Shown: piece by piece, positions 1 through 7,591 of the stretch
Position numbering within the stretch: position 1 is the stretch's first letter
Layout: each line of letters starts with the position of its first letter
Origin: Syntrophales bacterium
GTDB lineage: Bacteria; Desulfobacterota; Syntrophia; Syntrophales; UBA8958
Direction of reading: 5' to 3'
Length of the DNA: 25,599 nucleotides
NCBI GenBank assembly: GCA_023231165.1
Contig: JALNVY010000007.1
Span: forward strand, 1 to 25,599
Made by a program: the position numbers and the translations under genes
Notes under the pieces: model-generated
Database searches by the model: none
What the model was told of the DNA's origin: nothing
The model's input: the letters and a program-made list of their open reading frames with translations, nothing else

Positions 1-10
1 AAATCCGTCT

Positions 11-466
11 ATGACTATCCTGATCGAAAATCGGCAGAAAAAAATCACCTTAAACCGCAGGCAGGTTCGCAATAGCCTCGTCCGGCTGCTCAAGCGCCTT
101 GGGCTCGAAGATCGCGAACTGAGTCTGCTGCTGGTGGACAACGAGGAGATTCGGGAATTAAACCGTCTGTATCTCGGCAGGGATTACCCGACTAACGTCA
201 TCTCCTTCTCCATGTCCGAAGGGGCCTACGGCGATGTTAATCCCCAGTTGTTGGGGGATATCATCATTTCCGTCGAGAAAGCCATGAGTGAAGGAGAAAC
301 CTCCGGTGCCAGCTTAAAGGAATCTCTTGATTTCCTGATGATTCACGGCCTTCTCCACCTGCTTGGCTATGATCACGAATCAGGTGATACACAGGAAGCC
401 CGTCGCATGCAGGACAAGGAGGAAGAACTCTTTCTGTATCTCAATAGAAAGCACGTAAACACTTGA
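11..466 (+). CDS. ybeY: YbeY endoribonuclease / rRNA maturation factor
   Basis: The product (151 residues, normal for the family) is a single-domain zinc-dependent endoribonuclease that acts in the cytoplasm on 16S rRNA 3'-end maturation and ribosome quality control. The zinc site is visible near residues 110-122 as HGLLHLLGYDHE, which matches the family pattern HGxLHLxGYDH, and the upstream segment with NVISFSMSE is also typical. The ATG is only 10 bases from the window edge, so the ribosome binding site cannot be judged and a slightly earlier start is possible. In many bacteria ybeY follows phoH and an HD-domain membrane protein; those would lie to the left of the window. A gap of about 300 bases separates it from the next gene, so it probably ends its own operon. 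Confidence 0.95.
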   Translation: MTILIENRQKKITLNRRQVRNSLVRLLKRLGLEDRELSLLLVDNEEIRELNRLYLGRDYPTNVISFSMSEGAYGDVNPQLLGDIIISVEKAMSEGETSGASLKESLDFLMIHGLLHLLGYDHESGDTQEARRMQDKEEELFLYLNRKHVNT

Positions 467-530
467 ATATACTTGATTACTTGTCAAGACCGCGTGGCGT
501 ATCTTTATAATTATCGCATATAGGGGCGAC

Positions 531-560
531 TTGAGCTAATGATATTTCAGCAAATATACT
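531..560 (+). promoter_or_regulatory. Possible sigma-70 promoter
   Basis: TTGAGC (531-536) and TATACT (555-560) are separated by 18 bases, giving a plausible but unproven promoter. Transcription would start near 567 and meet the hairpin at 710-745. There is also a TATAAT at 506-511 with a TTGTCA 19 bases before it, which is an alternative. Confidence 0.3.
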
Positions 561-709
561 AGTTTTTAAGTGGTTATCAATAAAATATTTTCTTGACTTC
601 TCACCTTATTAGGACCACAAAAAAATATACTCTCATAAGGCATTGTCAATCTGTTAACATCAAATTGACCCCTTTTTCTAAGGGTGATGTCATGAAGAAA
701 CTATTGAAG

Positions 710-745
710 CCCCGTTGCTCGAACAAGAGTGCGGGGTTTTGTGTT
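710..745 (+). terminator. Intrinsic-terminator-like hairpin
   Basis: CCCCG (710-714) pairs with CGGGG (732-736), and an inner CTC/GAG pairing (718-720 with 727-729) closes the loop. A T-rich tail, TTTTGTGTT, follows at once. It could end ybeY read-through or a short independent transcript. It lies directly before the extended -10 element of the kinase gene. Confidence 0.5.
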
Positions 746-750
746 ATAAT
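742..750 (+). promoter_or_regulatory. Extended -10 element of the kinase operon
   Basis: TG-T-TATAAT (742-750) is a perfect extended -10 box. No good -35 hexamer lies at the usual distance, as is common for extended -10 promoters. The expected transcript start near 757 leaves a leader of under 20 bases before the kinase ATG at 774 and would make the ATG at 762 almost leaderless. Confidence 0.5.
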
Positions 751-773
751 AATCCCTTGTAATGGGTGCCGCT

Positions 774-2456
774 ATGACAGATGATGAGAAGACGAGAGAG
801 CAGCTCGTGTTTGACCTGATGGAATTGCGCTCACAAAATGCCGAGCTGAAAAAATCAACAACCGGGAGTATATCGGCTGAGCTTGAAGCTGAGGAGGCCC
901 GTCGCTATGCCGAAAGCATTGTGGAGACTGTTCGAGAGCCCCTTTTGGTTCTGGATGCGGATCTAAAGATAGTCTCTGCGAACCGCAACTTTTACAGAAC
1001 CTTTAAAGTAACTCCTGGTGAGACGATAGGAAGTTTCATTTATGACCTTGGAAACAAACAATGGAACATACCTAAGCTTCGGAAGATGCTTGAAGAAACT
1101 CTTCCAAAAGAAGAAGCGTTCAACGACTTCGAGGTTGACCATTATTTCCAGGACATCGGTCATAAAATCATGCTGCTCAATGCCCGCCGAATATATCGGA
1201 AAGACATTGGTGCAGAGATGATCCTCCTGGCCATTGAGGACATCACCGAGCGTAAAGAAATAGAAGCCGGTCTGGAAAAGACCCGAAAAGAACTGGCAGT
1301 TATTAAAAAATCCGCAGATGAAGTCAGTGAATTCGCCGAAAGCATCATCAACACCGTGCGTGAGCCCTTAATTTCTTTGGATCAAGATCTCAGGGTGGTC
1401 ACGGTCAGCCGTTCTTTCTATGAATTTTTTAAGGTAAAGCCTGAAGAAACCGTGGGACAGCTTATTTATGACCTGGGCAATAAACAGTGGGATATCCCCA
1501 AGCTGCGGGAACTGTTGGAAACCATCCTTCCCCAAGAAACAACCTTTGACAACTATGAAGTTGAGCACGATTTTACTACCATCGGCAGGCGTATCATGCT
1601 TTTGAATGCCCGGCAGATTCAACGAGTGTTGGGCAAAGAACGGATCATCCTCCTGGCCATTGAGGACATCACCGTGCGCCGTGAGATAGAAATTGGGCTG
1701 GAAAAAGCCCACGAAGAGTTAGAGACGTTGGCCGACGAGTTAAAACATATCGCGCGGGTGAAATCTGAATTCCTGGCCAACATGTCCCATGAACTCCGGA
1801 CCCCGCTTAACTCCATTATCGGTTTCTCCGAGGTATTATACGACGAAACTTTCGGATCGCTGAATGAGAAGCAGAAGAAATACGCTAATAATGTTTTAAC
1901 CAGCGGCAAGCACCTTCTCTTACTGATAAATCAGATCCTTGATATGGCAAAAGTTGAAGCCGGAAAGATGACGCTGTCATTATCCAGTTTACCCATGAAA
2001 AGCCTGTTGAATGAGATTTCACTTCTGACAGCGGATATGGTCAGTAAAAAGAAGCTTGAAATGGTGCTGGAAATAGCCGCAGATCTTCCGAATATTGAGG
2101 CAGGTGAGCTCAAGGTAAAGGAGATAATTTACAACCTCCTTTCAAACGCCGTTAAATTTACCCCCGCGGGTGGTAAAATTGGTATGCGGGCGAAGAAATT
2201 CGATTCCGAGATAGAAATAGTGGTTTGGGATACGGGGGTCGGTATCGCACCTGAAAACATGGGAAAAATATTTGAAGGATTTTTTCGTGTCGATACCCCC
2301 TATTCTCGGGTAACAGAGGGAACCGGACTCGGTTTGCCGCTCTCCAGGAAGCTGGTTGAGCTGCACGGCGGGAAGCTTTCTGCAGAATCAGCGGGGCTAA
2401 ATAATGGCACCTCGGTCCGGTTTACCTTGCCTATTATGTCCACCAGGGAGGTATGA
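774..2456 (+). CDS. Soluble PAS-PAS sensor histidine kinase
   Basis: The product (560 residues) is a cytoplasmic two-component sensor kinase with no membrane segment. Numbering from this ATG: a short coiled N-terminus; two PAS domains at about 45-162 and 187-302, which are clear copies of one another (both contain YDLGNKQW and LLAIEDIT); a HisKA dimerisation helix with H-box SHELRTPLN and phospho-acceptor His 339; and a HATPase_c domain with N-box NLLSNAVKFTPAGG, G1 box DTGVGIAPE and G2 box GTGLGLPLS. An ATG at 762 is also in frame, but MTDDEKTREQL at 774 looks like the usual start of such proteins and has a weak GGGTG before it. The next gene begins 1 base after the stop, so a receiver partner is co-translated. 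The signal sensed is unknown. Confidence 0.9.
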   Translation: MTDDEKTREQLVFDLMELRSQNAELKKSTTGSISAELEAEEARRYAESIVETVREPLLVLDADLKIVSANRNFYRTFKVTPGETIGSFIYDLGNKQWNIPKLRKMLEETLPKEEAFNDFEVDHYFQDIGHKIMLLNARRIYRKDIGAEMILLAIEDITERKEIEAGLEKTRKELAVIKKSADEVSEFAESIINTVREPLISLDQDLRVVTVSRSFYEFFKVKPEETVGQLIYDLGNKQWDIPKLRELLETILPQETTFDNYEVEHDFTTIGRRIMLLNARQIQRVLGKERIILLAIEDITVRREIEIGLEKAHEELETLADELKHIARVKSEFLANMSHELRTPLNSIIGFSEVLYDETFGSLNEKQKKYANNVLTSGKHLLLLINQILDMAKVEAGKMTLSLSSLPMKSLLNEISLLTADMVSKKKLEMVLEIAADLPNIEAGELKVKEIIYNLLSNAVKFTPAGGKIGMRAKKFDSEIEIVVWDTGVGIAPENMGKIFEGFFRVDTPYSRVTEGTGLGLPLSRKLVELHGGKLSAESAGLNNGTSVRFTLPIMSTREV

Positions 2457-2457
2457 G

Positions 2458-2823
2458 ATGAGAAAGAAAGTATTAGTTGTTGATGATAATGAAAATAATC
2501 TGATGCTGGAAAAGGATCTTTTGGAAGTTGCTGGCTTCGATGTATTTGAAGCTGAAAATGCTTCCGACGGTATTTTCATCGCCAGGAAAGAAAAACCGGA
2601 TATTATAATAATGGATGTGCGGCTTCCAGATATGCGTGGTACCGAAGCAGCCAGAATATTACGTCAAGACAACGAGACATGCGATATTCCCATTGTTTTT
2701 GTCACTGCTTCTGTAATGGCAGAAGGCAGAGAGGAGATAAAAAACATAACTAACACCGACTTTATAGGTAAGCCGATAAATACACGTACCTTTGCGAAAG
2801 AGATAAGTCAATTTATTAAGTGA
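2458..2823 (+). CDS. Single-domain response regulator (CheY/DivK-like)
   Basis: The product (121 residues) is a stand-alone receiver domain without an output domain. The phosphorylation site is complete: acidic pair D9-D10, phospho-acceptor D53 in IIMDV, T83 in VFVTAS and K105 in FIGKP. Such proteins act by protein-protein contact or as phosphorelay carriers, for example between a kinase and a second receiver. The ATG at 2458 is chosen because GGGAGGT (2446-2452) sits just before it, overlapping the end of the kinase gene; an earlier in-frame ATG at 2404 would run inside the kinase. It very likely receives phosphate from the kinase encoded just upstream and may pass the signal to the HD-GYP protein downstream (inference). 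Confidence 0.92.
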   Translation: MRKKVLVVDDNENNLMLEKDLLEVAGFDVFEAENASDGIFIARKEKPDIIIMDVRLPDMRGTEAARILRQDNETCDIPIVFVTASVMAEGREEIKNITNTDFIGKPINTRTFAKEISQFIK

Positions 2824-2866
2824 GTTTTCTACCATGTTGAAAGGTAAAATTCAAAAGAGGTAGCGG

Positions 2867-5080
2867 ATGAAAGACAAACCAGTAATCTTAATTGTTGATG
2901 ACCAGCCCCAAAACATTGAACTTCTTGAAGTATATCTTGTTCCGCAGGGTTATGAAATTGTCAAGGCGGCAAACGGTGAAGAAGCGCTGGGGAAACTTTC
3001 CGGTAATCAAATCGATCTGATGCTGCTGGACGTAATGATGCCCGGCATGGATGGTTTTGAAGTCACCCGCAGGGTCAGGCAAGATAATGCACATCGACTG
3101 CTCCCGATAATCTTGGTTACCATATTGCGGGAAACGGAAGATCGGGTAAAAGGAATTGAAGCCGGTTGTGATGATTTCATTTCAACGCCTGTTGATAAGA
3201 TGGAGCTTTTAGCCCGGGTCCGGTCTTTACTCAAGGTCAAAGACTACAACGAATTGATGAGTAATTACCGGAAAGAGCTGGAGTCCGAGTTAACCAGAAG
3301 GACCGAGGAATTAAAGCATGCCTTCATATTCCAGCAGCGGTTGATTGATGCCCTGCCGGTGCCTGTTTTTTATAAGGATTTGGAGGGAAAATATCTGGGA
3401 TGCAATAGTTCATTTGAGAAATATTCTGGACAGAAAAGGGAACAGATTCCCGGCAAATCGGTTTACGAGCTATCCCCGAAAGAATTTGCTGATATATATC
3501 ATGAAAAGGATCGGGCTTTGCTACAGAACCCAGGAATACAGATTTACGAGTCTATAGTAAAAGATGCGGGTGGAGTTCTCCATAATGTGATCTTCCACAA
3601 AGCCACATTTTCCAACATGGATGGTTCGGTCGGTGGTCTGATCGGGGCCATTCTCGATATCACTGACCGCAAGCGTGCTGAGGAGGATTTGAAGGAAAGC
3701 GAAAACAAATATCGCCTGCTGGCCGATAATGTCAATGACGTCATTTTCGTTTTGGATATGAATCTGAATTACACCTACGTCAGCCCTTCGGTAAAAATAT
3801 TATTGGGATATCAACCGGAAGAGATATTGAAACAACCGACTATTGAGTTGATGACACCCTCCTCCTGGGAGCTGGCCACAAAGACCGTATCCGAGATCAA
3901 AGAACTTGAAAAATTCGCGCCTGGAGAGATTCCCATATCCCGGACGACTCAGTTGGAAATGAGGCGAAAAGATGGGACTACCGATTGGGTGGAAACGAAG
4001 GCTTCCTTAATCATAGATAAAAATAAGCAATACATGGGCATTCTGGGAATAACCCGTGATATCACCGATCGTAAGCAGGCCGAGGAAGAGCAGAAGCGGA
4101 CAAACATTTTGCTTAAATCGATCATCGAGAATATTCCAAACATGATCTTCCTCAAGGATGCCAAGGAACTCCGGTTCGTCCAGTTCAACCGGGCGGGAGA
4201 GGATCTTCTGGGTTATTCCAGAGACGATCTGTTGGGGAAGAACGATTACGATTTCTTCCCGAAGGAGCAGGCAGACTTCTTTACGGAGAAGGACAGGGAT
4301 GTTCTGCGCGGGCAGGAGGTTGTGGATGTCCCGGAAGAAACTATCAAGACCCGTAACAAGGGAGAGCGCATCCTGCACACCAAGAAAGTTCCGATCCTGG
4401 ACGCGAGAGGAAAACCCGAATACCTGTTGGGCATCTCCGAGGACATTACCGAGCGCATAAAAGTAGAAGAAGACCTGAAGGAAACCCTCGAAAGTCTCAG
4501 GAAGGCGTTTGGCGCCACCGTTCAGGTTTTGGTGTCCGCCGTGGAAACAAGAGATCCCTACACATCCGGCCATCAGACCCGGTCTGCCGATCTTGCCCGC
4601 GCCATTGCCACAGAAATGGGGCTTTCCCAGGAGGGAATTGTCGGCATCCGCATGGCGGGTAGCATTCATGATATTGGGAAAATGTCCGTCCCGGCCGAGA
4701 TATTGTCCAAACCGACAAAACTGTCTGAGCTCGAATTTTCCATTATTAAAGAGCATGCCAATAAAGGATTCGAAATGCTGAAGGATGTGGAGTCTCCGTG
4801 GCCGCTGGCGGAGATTGTCTACCAGCATCATGAGCGGATGGATGGTTCCGGTTATCCAAGACACCTGAAAGGGAAAGAGATCATCATGGAGGCACGAATC
4901 CTTGCTGTGGCGGATGTAGTGGAATCCATGGCCTCACATCGTCCCTATCGTGCTGCCTTGGGATTAAATGCGGCGCTGGCAGAGATTGAGAACAATAAGG
5001 GAAAGCTTTATGATGCAGATGCGGTGGATGCCTGCCTGAGACTATTCCGGGAAAAAGGTTTTCAACTTGAAAAGGTGTGA
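2867..5080 (+). CDS. REC-PAS-PAS-PAS-HD-GYP regulator, probable c-di-GMP phosphodiesterase
   Basis: The product (737 residues) has a receiver domain (about 5-120; acidic pair D11-D12, phospho-acceptor D55, T85), a coiled linker, three PAS domains (about 150-265, 280-405, 410-535; the last two end in GITRDITDRK and GISEDITERI) and a C-terminal HD-GYP domain (about 550-730). The HD pair is in HDIGK (601-605) and the GYP signature is HHERMDGSGYP (654-664), both intact. HD-GYP domains hydrolyse cyclic di-GMP. The receiver lysine is replaced: DDFISTP has T107 where nearly all receivers have Lys. GAGGT stands 5 bases before the ATG. The gene lies 43 bases after the stand-alone receiver and is probably in the same operon. 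No membrane segments are seen. Confidence 0.92.
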   Translation: MKDKPVILIVDDQPQNIELLEVYLVPQGYEIVKAANGEEALGKLSGNQIDLMLLDVMMPGMDGFEVTRRVRQDNAHRLLPIILVTILRETEDRVKGIEAGCDDFISTPVDKMELLARVRSLLKVKDYNELMSNYRKELESELTRRTEELKHAFIFQQRLIDALPVPVFYKDLEGKYLGCNSSFEKYSGQKREQIPGKSVYELSPKEFADIYHEKDRALLQNPGIQIYESIVKDAGGVLHNVIFHKATFSNMDGSVGGLIGAILDITDRKRAEEDLKESENKYRLLADNVNDVIFVLDMNLNYTYVSPSVKILLGYQPEEILKQPTIELMTPSSWELATKTVSEIKELEKFAPGEIPISRTTQLEMRRKDGTTDWVETKASLIIDKNKQYMGILGITRDITDRKQAEEEQKRTNILLKSIIENIPNMIFLKDAKELRFVQFNRAGEDLLGYSRDDLLGKNDYDFFPKEQADFFTEKDRDVLRGQEVVDVPEETIKTRNKGERILHTKKVPILDARGKPEYLLGISEDITERIKVEEDLKETLESLRKAFGATVQVLVSAVETRDPYTSGHQTRSADLARAIATEMGLSQEGIVGIRMAGSIHDIGKMSVPAEILSKPTKLSELEFSIIKEHANKGFEMLKDVESPWPLAEIVYQHHERMDGSGYPRHLKGKEIIMEARILAVADVVESMASHRPYRAALGLNAALAEIENNKGKLYDADAVDACLRLFREKGFQLEKV

Positions 5081-5120
5081 TTGTAAACGATACTCCTCAC
5101 CGCAATGATGAACCCAAAGA

Positions 5121-5167
5121 GCACTGGGCGATACTATCCGCCCAGTGCGTCACATTTTCAACTTTAG
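5121..5167. repeat. Hairpin element, copy 1 (terminator-like)
   Basis: GCACTGGGCG (5121-5130) and CGCCCAGTGC (5139-5148) form a perfect 10-base-pair stem with an 8-base loop. The stem is followed on the + strand by GTCACATTTTCAACTT. The same flank and a related stem occur at 6609-6654. It lies between the convergent ends of the HD-GYP gene and the MFS gene and could stop transcription from both sides. Shared sequence beyond the stem suggests a dispersed repeat rather than an unrelated terminator. Confidence 0.75.
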
Positions 5168-5215
5168 TTATGATCTACTGTCCGGTGATACGGTGTCAAA
5201 ACAAGAAGTGCCTCT

Positions 5216-6409
5216 TCAACTCGCCCGTTTTCCGCTCGTCATCCAGAACGCCAAAACAAAGAGGACGGTCAGGGCTGCGATGAGCGAATAGAGCGTGAGG
5301 AGGTTTGAGCCCGCCAAGACAAAGGTCGCCATCAAAGGGCCGACGCCGTTTCCGGCGAATCGCGCCGAATTCAGAAAGCCGATCCCCGTTCCACCCAATT
5401 CCGAAGCAAAACTGGCCATCACTAAGGGGATGACTACCGCAATAACTCCGGTCTGAAGCATCCTGATGGCGGCAAAGCTTATGACCCCTCCGGCAAAGAA
5501 CAACAGCAACTGAAAGAATGCAGAGGTCAAGCATAATATCGCTATGACCCTTTTGAGTCTTGCCCTGTCGGTCAGACGGCTGATCACGTAGTTTCCGATG
5601 ATGGCGGTCGCCGTGTACCCCATCATGATAAACCCTGCTGATTTTAAAGCACTCTCACCCACCAGATCAAACTGCTCCAACACATGGGGCAATATGCTCG
5701 GTAAAAAAGTAAGGTGGATGGTGGCGATGAAGCTTAACGCCCACCCCCACAGAACGCCTTGATTAAAATTGATTTTCCGATCAGGTTCAGACTCCTTCTT
5801 CTGAATTTCAACGATATATATATGACACAGCACCAAGGAGACGCCGACTAAAAGAAAAGACAAGATGAAAGGGAACCGGTATCCGATATGCGCTGCGACA
5901 AACGCCCCGACGGGCGGTCCCAGCAACTGGCCGGCGGTCATGGAATTTTGATACAGACCCAAATTGCTGGCTAAACGATCTTTCGACGATAATTGCAAAA
6001 TCATAAAAATACCGATCGTGGAAGCGCCGCCGAGAGCCCCCTGGATCAGGCGCAGCACCAGCAGCGTGGGCAGGCTGTCCGTAAAACCCATGAGCAGAAA
6101 AATGATCCCGTTGAATAAAAAAGCCCCCTGAAAGAGGGTTTTGGGACGGAATTTCGCGGTCAAACTTCCCCAGAAGGGTGCAGCCGCGGCCGCGACAAAG
6201 GAATTCAAACCCATGATCAACCCGATCCAAACCATCGTTTCAGGAGGCTTGTAGGGGCTGATTTTGATGATATAGAAGGGCATGAACGCCATGACGACAT
6301 TGAAGCTAAACGCCAAACCAAACTGTGACAGAGCGATGGAAATAATGCCCTTGCTTCCATCTGAAGAAGACAGAACATGTTTAAATATAGGAAATTCCAC
6401 TTTTTTCAT
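5216..6409 (-). CDS. MFS transporter (DHA1-like efflux family)
   Basis: The product (397 residues from the ATG at 6409) is a multi-pass inner-membrane protein with about 12 hydrophobic segments and a cytoplasmic loop in the middle (EIQKKESEPDRKINF). A degenerate motif A (WGSLTAKFRPK) follows the second segment, and LGPPVGAF resembles motif C of the drug:proton antiporters, so export of a small molecule is likely; the substrate cannot be read from sequence. An in-frame TTG at 6424 would add five residues. Neither start has a clear ribosome binding site, so the start is uncertain. No regulator gene adjoins it. The gene is separated from the hydrolase gene upstream by about 260 bases containing a hairpin and is probably transcribed alone. 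Confidence 0.85.
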   Translation of the reverse strand: MKKVEFPIFKHVLSSSDGSKGIISIALSQFGLAFSFNVVMAFMPFYIIKISPYKPPETMVWIGLIMGLNSFVAAAAAPFWGSLTAKFRPKTLFQGAFLFNGIIFLLMGFTDSLPTLLVLRLIQGALGGASTIGIFMILQLSSKDRLASNLGLYQNSMTAGQLLGPPVGAFVAAHIGYRFPFILSFLLVGVSLVLCHIYIVEIQKKESEPDRKINFNQGVLWGWALSFIATIHLTFLPSILPHVLEQFDLVGESALKSAGFIMMGYTATAIIGNYVISRLTDRARLKRVIAILCLTSAFFQLLLFFAGGVISFAAIRMLQTGVIAVVIPLVMASFASELGGTGIGFLNSARFAGNGVGPLMATFVLAGSNLLTLYSLIAALTVLFVLAFWMTSGKRAS

Positions 6410-6564
6410 AAGGAGATACCACAATTCCGGAAAAGGCCATACACAGCGTCGGTAGAAGGGCTCCCTGATGCATCACAAAAATAGAAGATATTTGAATAAT
6501 ATGCCGGTGGAATCACAATTAACTACTCTATATCATTAAGAAATAACGGACATGCTTGTTGCCG

Positions 6565-6578
6565 GCCGCTATAGCGGC
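6565..6578. repeat. Short perfect palindrome
   Basis: GCCGCTATAGCGGC reads the same on both strands. It lies upstream of the MFS gene and could be an operator or a small cruciform. There is nothing else to identify it. Confidence 0.3.
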
Positions 6579-6608
6579 TTTCGTAATAATATAAAATCAT
6601 TATGCTTA

Positions 6609-6654
6609 GACGCCCTGGGGGAATCCATCCACCCAGGGCGTCACATTTTCAACT
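6609..6654. repeat. Hairpin element, copy 2 (terminator-like)
   Basis: GACGCCCTGGG (6609-6619) pairs perfectly with CCCAGGGCGTC (6632-6642), an 11-base-pair stem with a 12-base loop. The adjoining ACATTTTCAACTT is identical to the flank of copy 1 at 5121-5167. On the minus strand it lies about 30 bases after the hydrolase stop, and the stem is followed by TCTAAGCATAATGATTTTAT, so it can act as that gene's terminator. The stem differs from copy 1 by a compensating pair (C-G here, A-T there). Confidence 0.75.
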
Positions 6655-6672
6655 TGGGAATAACGGGGCATC

Positions 6673-7566
6673 CTACATGGATTTGGCGATGTGTTTGACC
6701 ATCTGGCCGAATACCCCGGCTATGATTTCCTTCGATATGAAGTAATCGGGATGCCTTCTAAAGAGTTCTTCCGTAAGAAGCTTTGCTGAAGACTCAATAT
6801 CGTGCGATTCATTGTATATTTCTACGATCTGAGCGCGCAGTTGATAGGCTGCCTCAATGGTCTGCTGGGTATAATGGCGGGCTTCTTCCCCGCTGATATA
6901 ACCGTAATGGTCGGCGCAGTAATAATCGACATCCAGATCCTTCATCTTTTCCAGGCTTTGCTGAAACTGGGTGTAATTTGAGTTTCCGGAGGGGAAGATA
7001 GAGGCGTCAACGGGAATCCCGCCTGCGTCAGAGGGGAGCAGGGTTTTCAATGAAGGGATGTAAGCGGTGATAGAACATGATGAGTGCCCAGGGGTTTCCA
7101 TGATTTTAACCTCCATGCCGTCAACGGTCAGGATATCTCCGTCGGCGACAGTTTTTCCGACAATATCGTTTCTCCATTCTGTATCATACTTTAACAGGAC
7201 GTCCTGCAAACCTTGACTTGTTGCAACCATCAGGCTGAAGGAGTTCATTGTCTCGATGGCCTTGGGCATCGTGAGAATATCCCACGCCCTTTGGGAGGCG
7301 TAAATATCGATCGTGGGGTACGTCCTTTTGAAGTAGGGAACGGTCCCCACATGATCGAAGTGGGAGTGCAGGATGAGGAGCGATTTGATCTTTTTCGCAT
7401 CGATGCCGAAGGTCTTCATCTGCGCGAGGACGTCGCCCAAGATGAAACTGATCCCGGCGCTGATGAGCATGGATTCGTGTTGCCCTTCCAACAGATACAT
7501 CCCGGACTCTTTCCTGCCCAGGTACCAGAGGTTGCTGTTCACCTTTCCTGCCGCTCTGATTCTCAT
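6673..7566 (-). CDS. Metallo-beta-lactamase-fold hydrolase
   Basis: The product (297 residues) has the complete metal site of the glyoxalase II/beta-lactamase superfamily: H67, H69, D71 and H72 in HSHFDH, H161 in TPGHS, D180 in SDAGG and H220 in ADHYG. The substrate is not predictable; members include thioester hydrolases, lactonases and nucleases. There is no signal peptide, so it should act in the cytoplasm. The ATG is supported by GGAGGGG four bases upstream. The gene starts 25 bases after the stop of the foldase lipoprotein gene and is probably transcribed with it, although the two products would act in different compartments. A helical C-terminal extension (about 225-297) follows the metal domain. 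Confidence 0.9.
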   Translation of the reverse strand: MRIRAAGKVNSNLWYLGRKESGMYLLEGQHESMLISAGISFILGDVLAQMKTFGIDAKKIKSLLILHSHFDHVGTVPYFKRTYPTIDIYASQRAWDILTMPKAIETMNSFSLMVATSQGLQDVLLKYDTEWRNDIVGKTVADGDILTVDGMEVKIMETPGHSSCSITAYIPSLKTLLPSDAGGIPVDASIFPSGNSNYTQFQQSLEKMKDLDVDYYCADHYGYISGEEARHYTQQTIEAAYQLRAQIVEIYNESHDIESSAKLLTEELFRRHPDYFISKEIIAGVFGQMVKHIAKSM

Positions 7567-7591
7567 ATCCCCTCCTCGTTATCGTTATGAC

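Larger units (their letters stand above)
467..773. other. Intergenic gap before the kinase operon
   Basis: This 307-base AT-rich stretch holds no convincing gene. It contains a possible promoter (531-560), a short hairpin CCCTT/AAGGG (670-684), a terminator-like hairpin (710-736 with T-rich tail to 745) and an extended -10 element (742-750). An open frame of 30 codons from the ATG at 692 runs straight through the terminator-like stem and is judged not to be a gene. The layout suggests a short non-coding transcript of roughly 180 nt, or an attenuated leader of the kinase operon; this is inference. Confidence 0.5.

Noticed and set aside
567..745. Cyclic di-GMP riboswitch before the signalling genes
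   Set aside because: The conserved GEMM core sequences and tetraloop-receptor pattern are not present, although the context invited the idea.
593..784. 63-codon open frame (or 30 codons from the ATG at 692) before the kinase
   Set aside because: It runs through the terminator-like stem and into the kinase start, its ribosome binding site is weak and its residues look random.
4007..4864. 285-codon open frame antisense to the HD-GYP gene
   Set aside because: It is a mirror of a strongly supported gene whose domains and catalytic motifs are on the other strand.
5077..5283. 68-codon open frame after the HD-GYP gene
   Set aside because: It spans the hairpin repeat and the end of the MFS gene on the other strand; no motif and no ribosome binding site. 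A lost transposase end is possible but unsupported.
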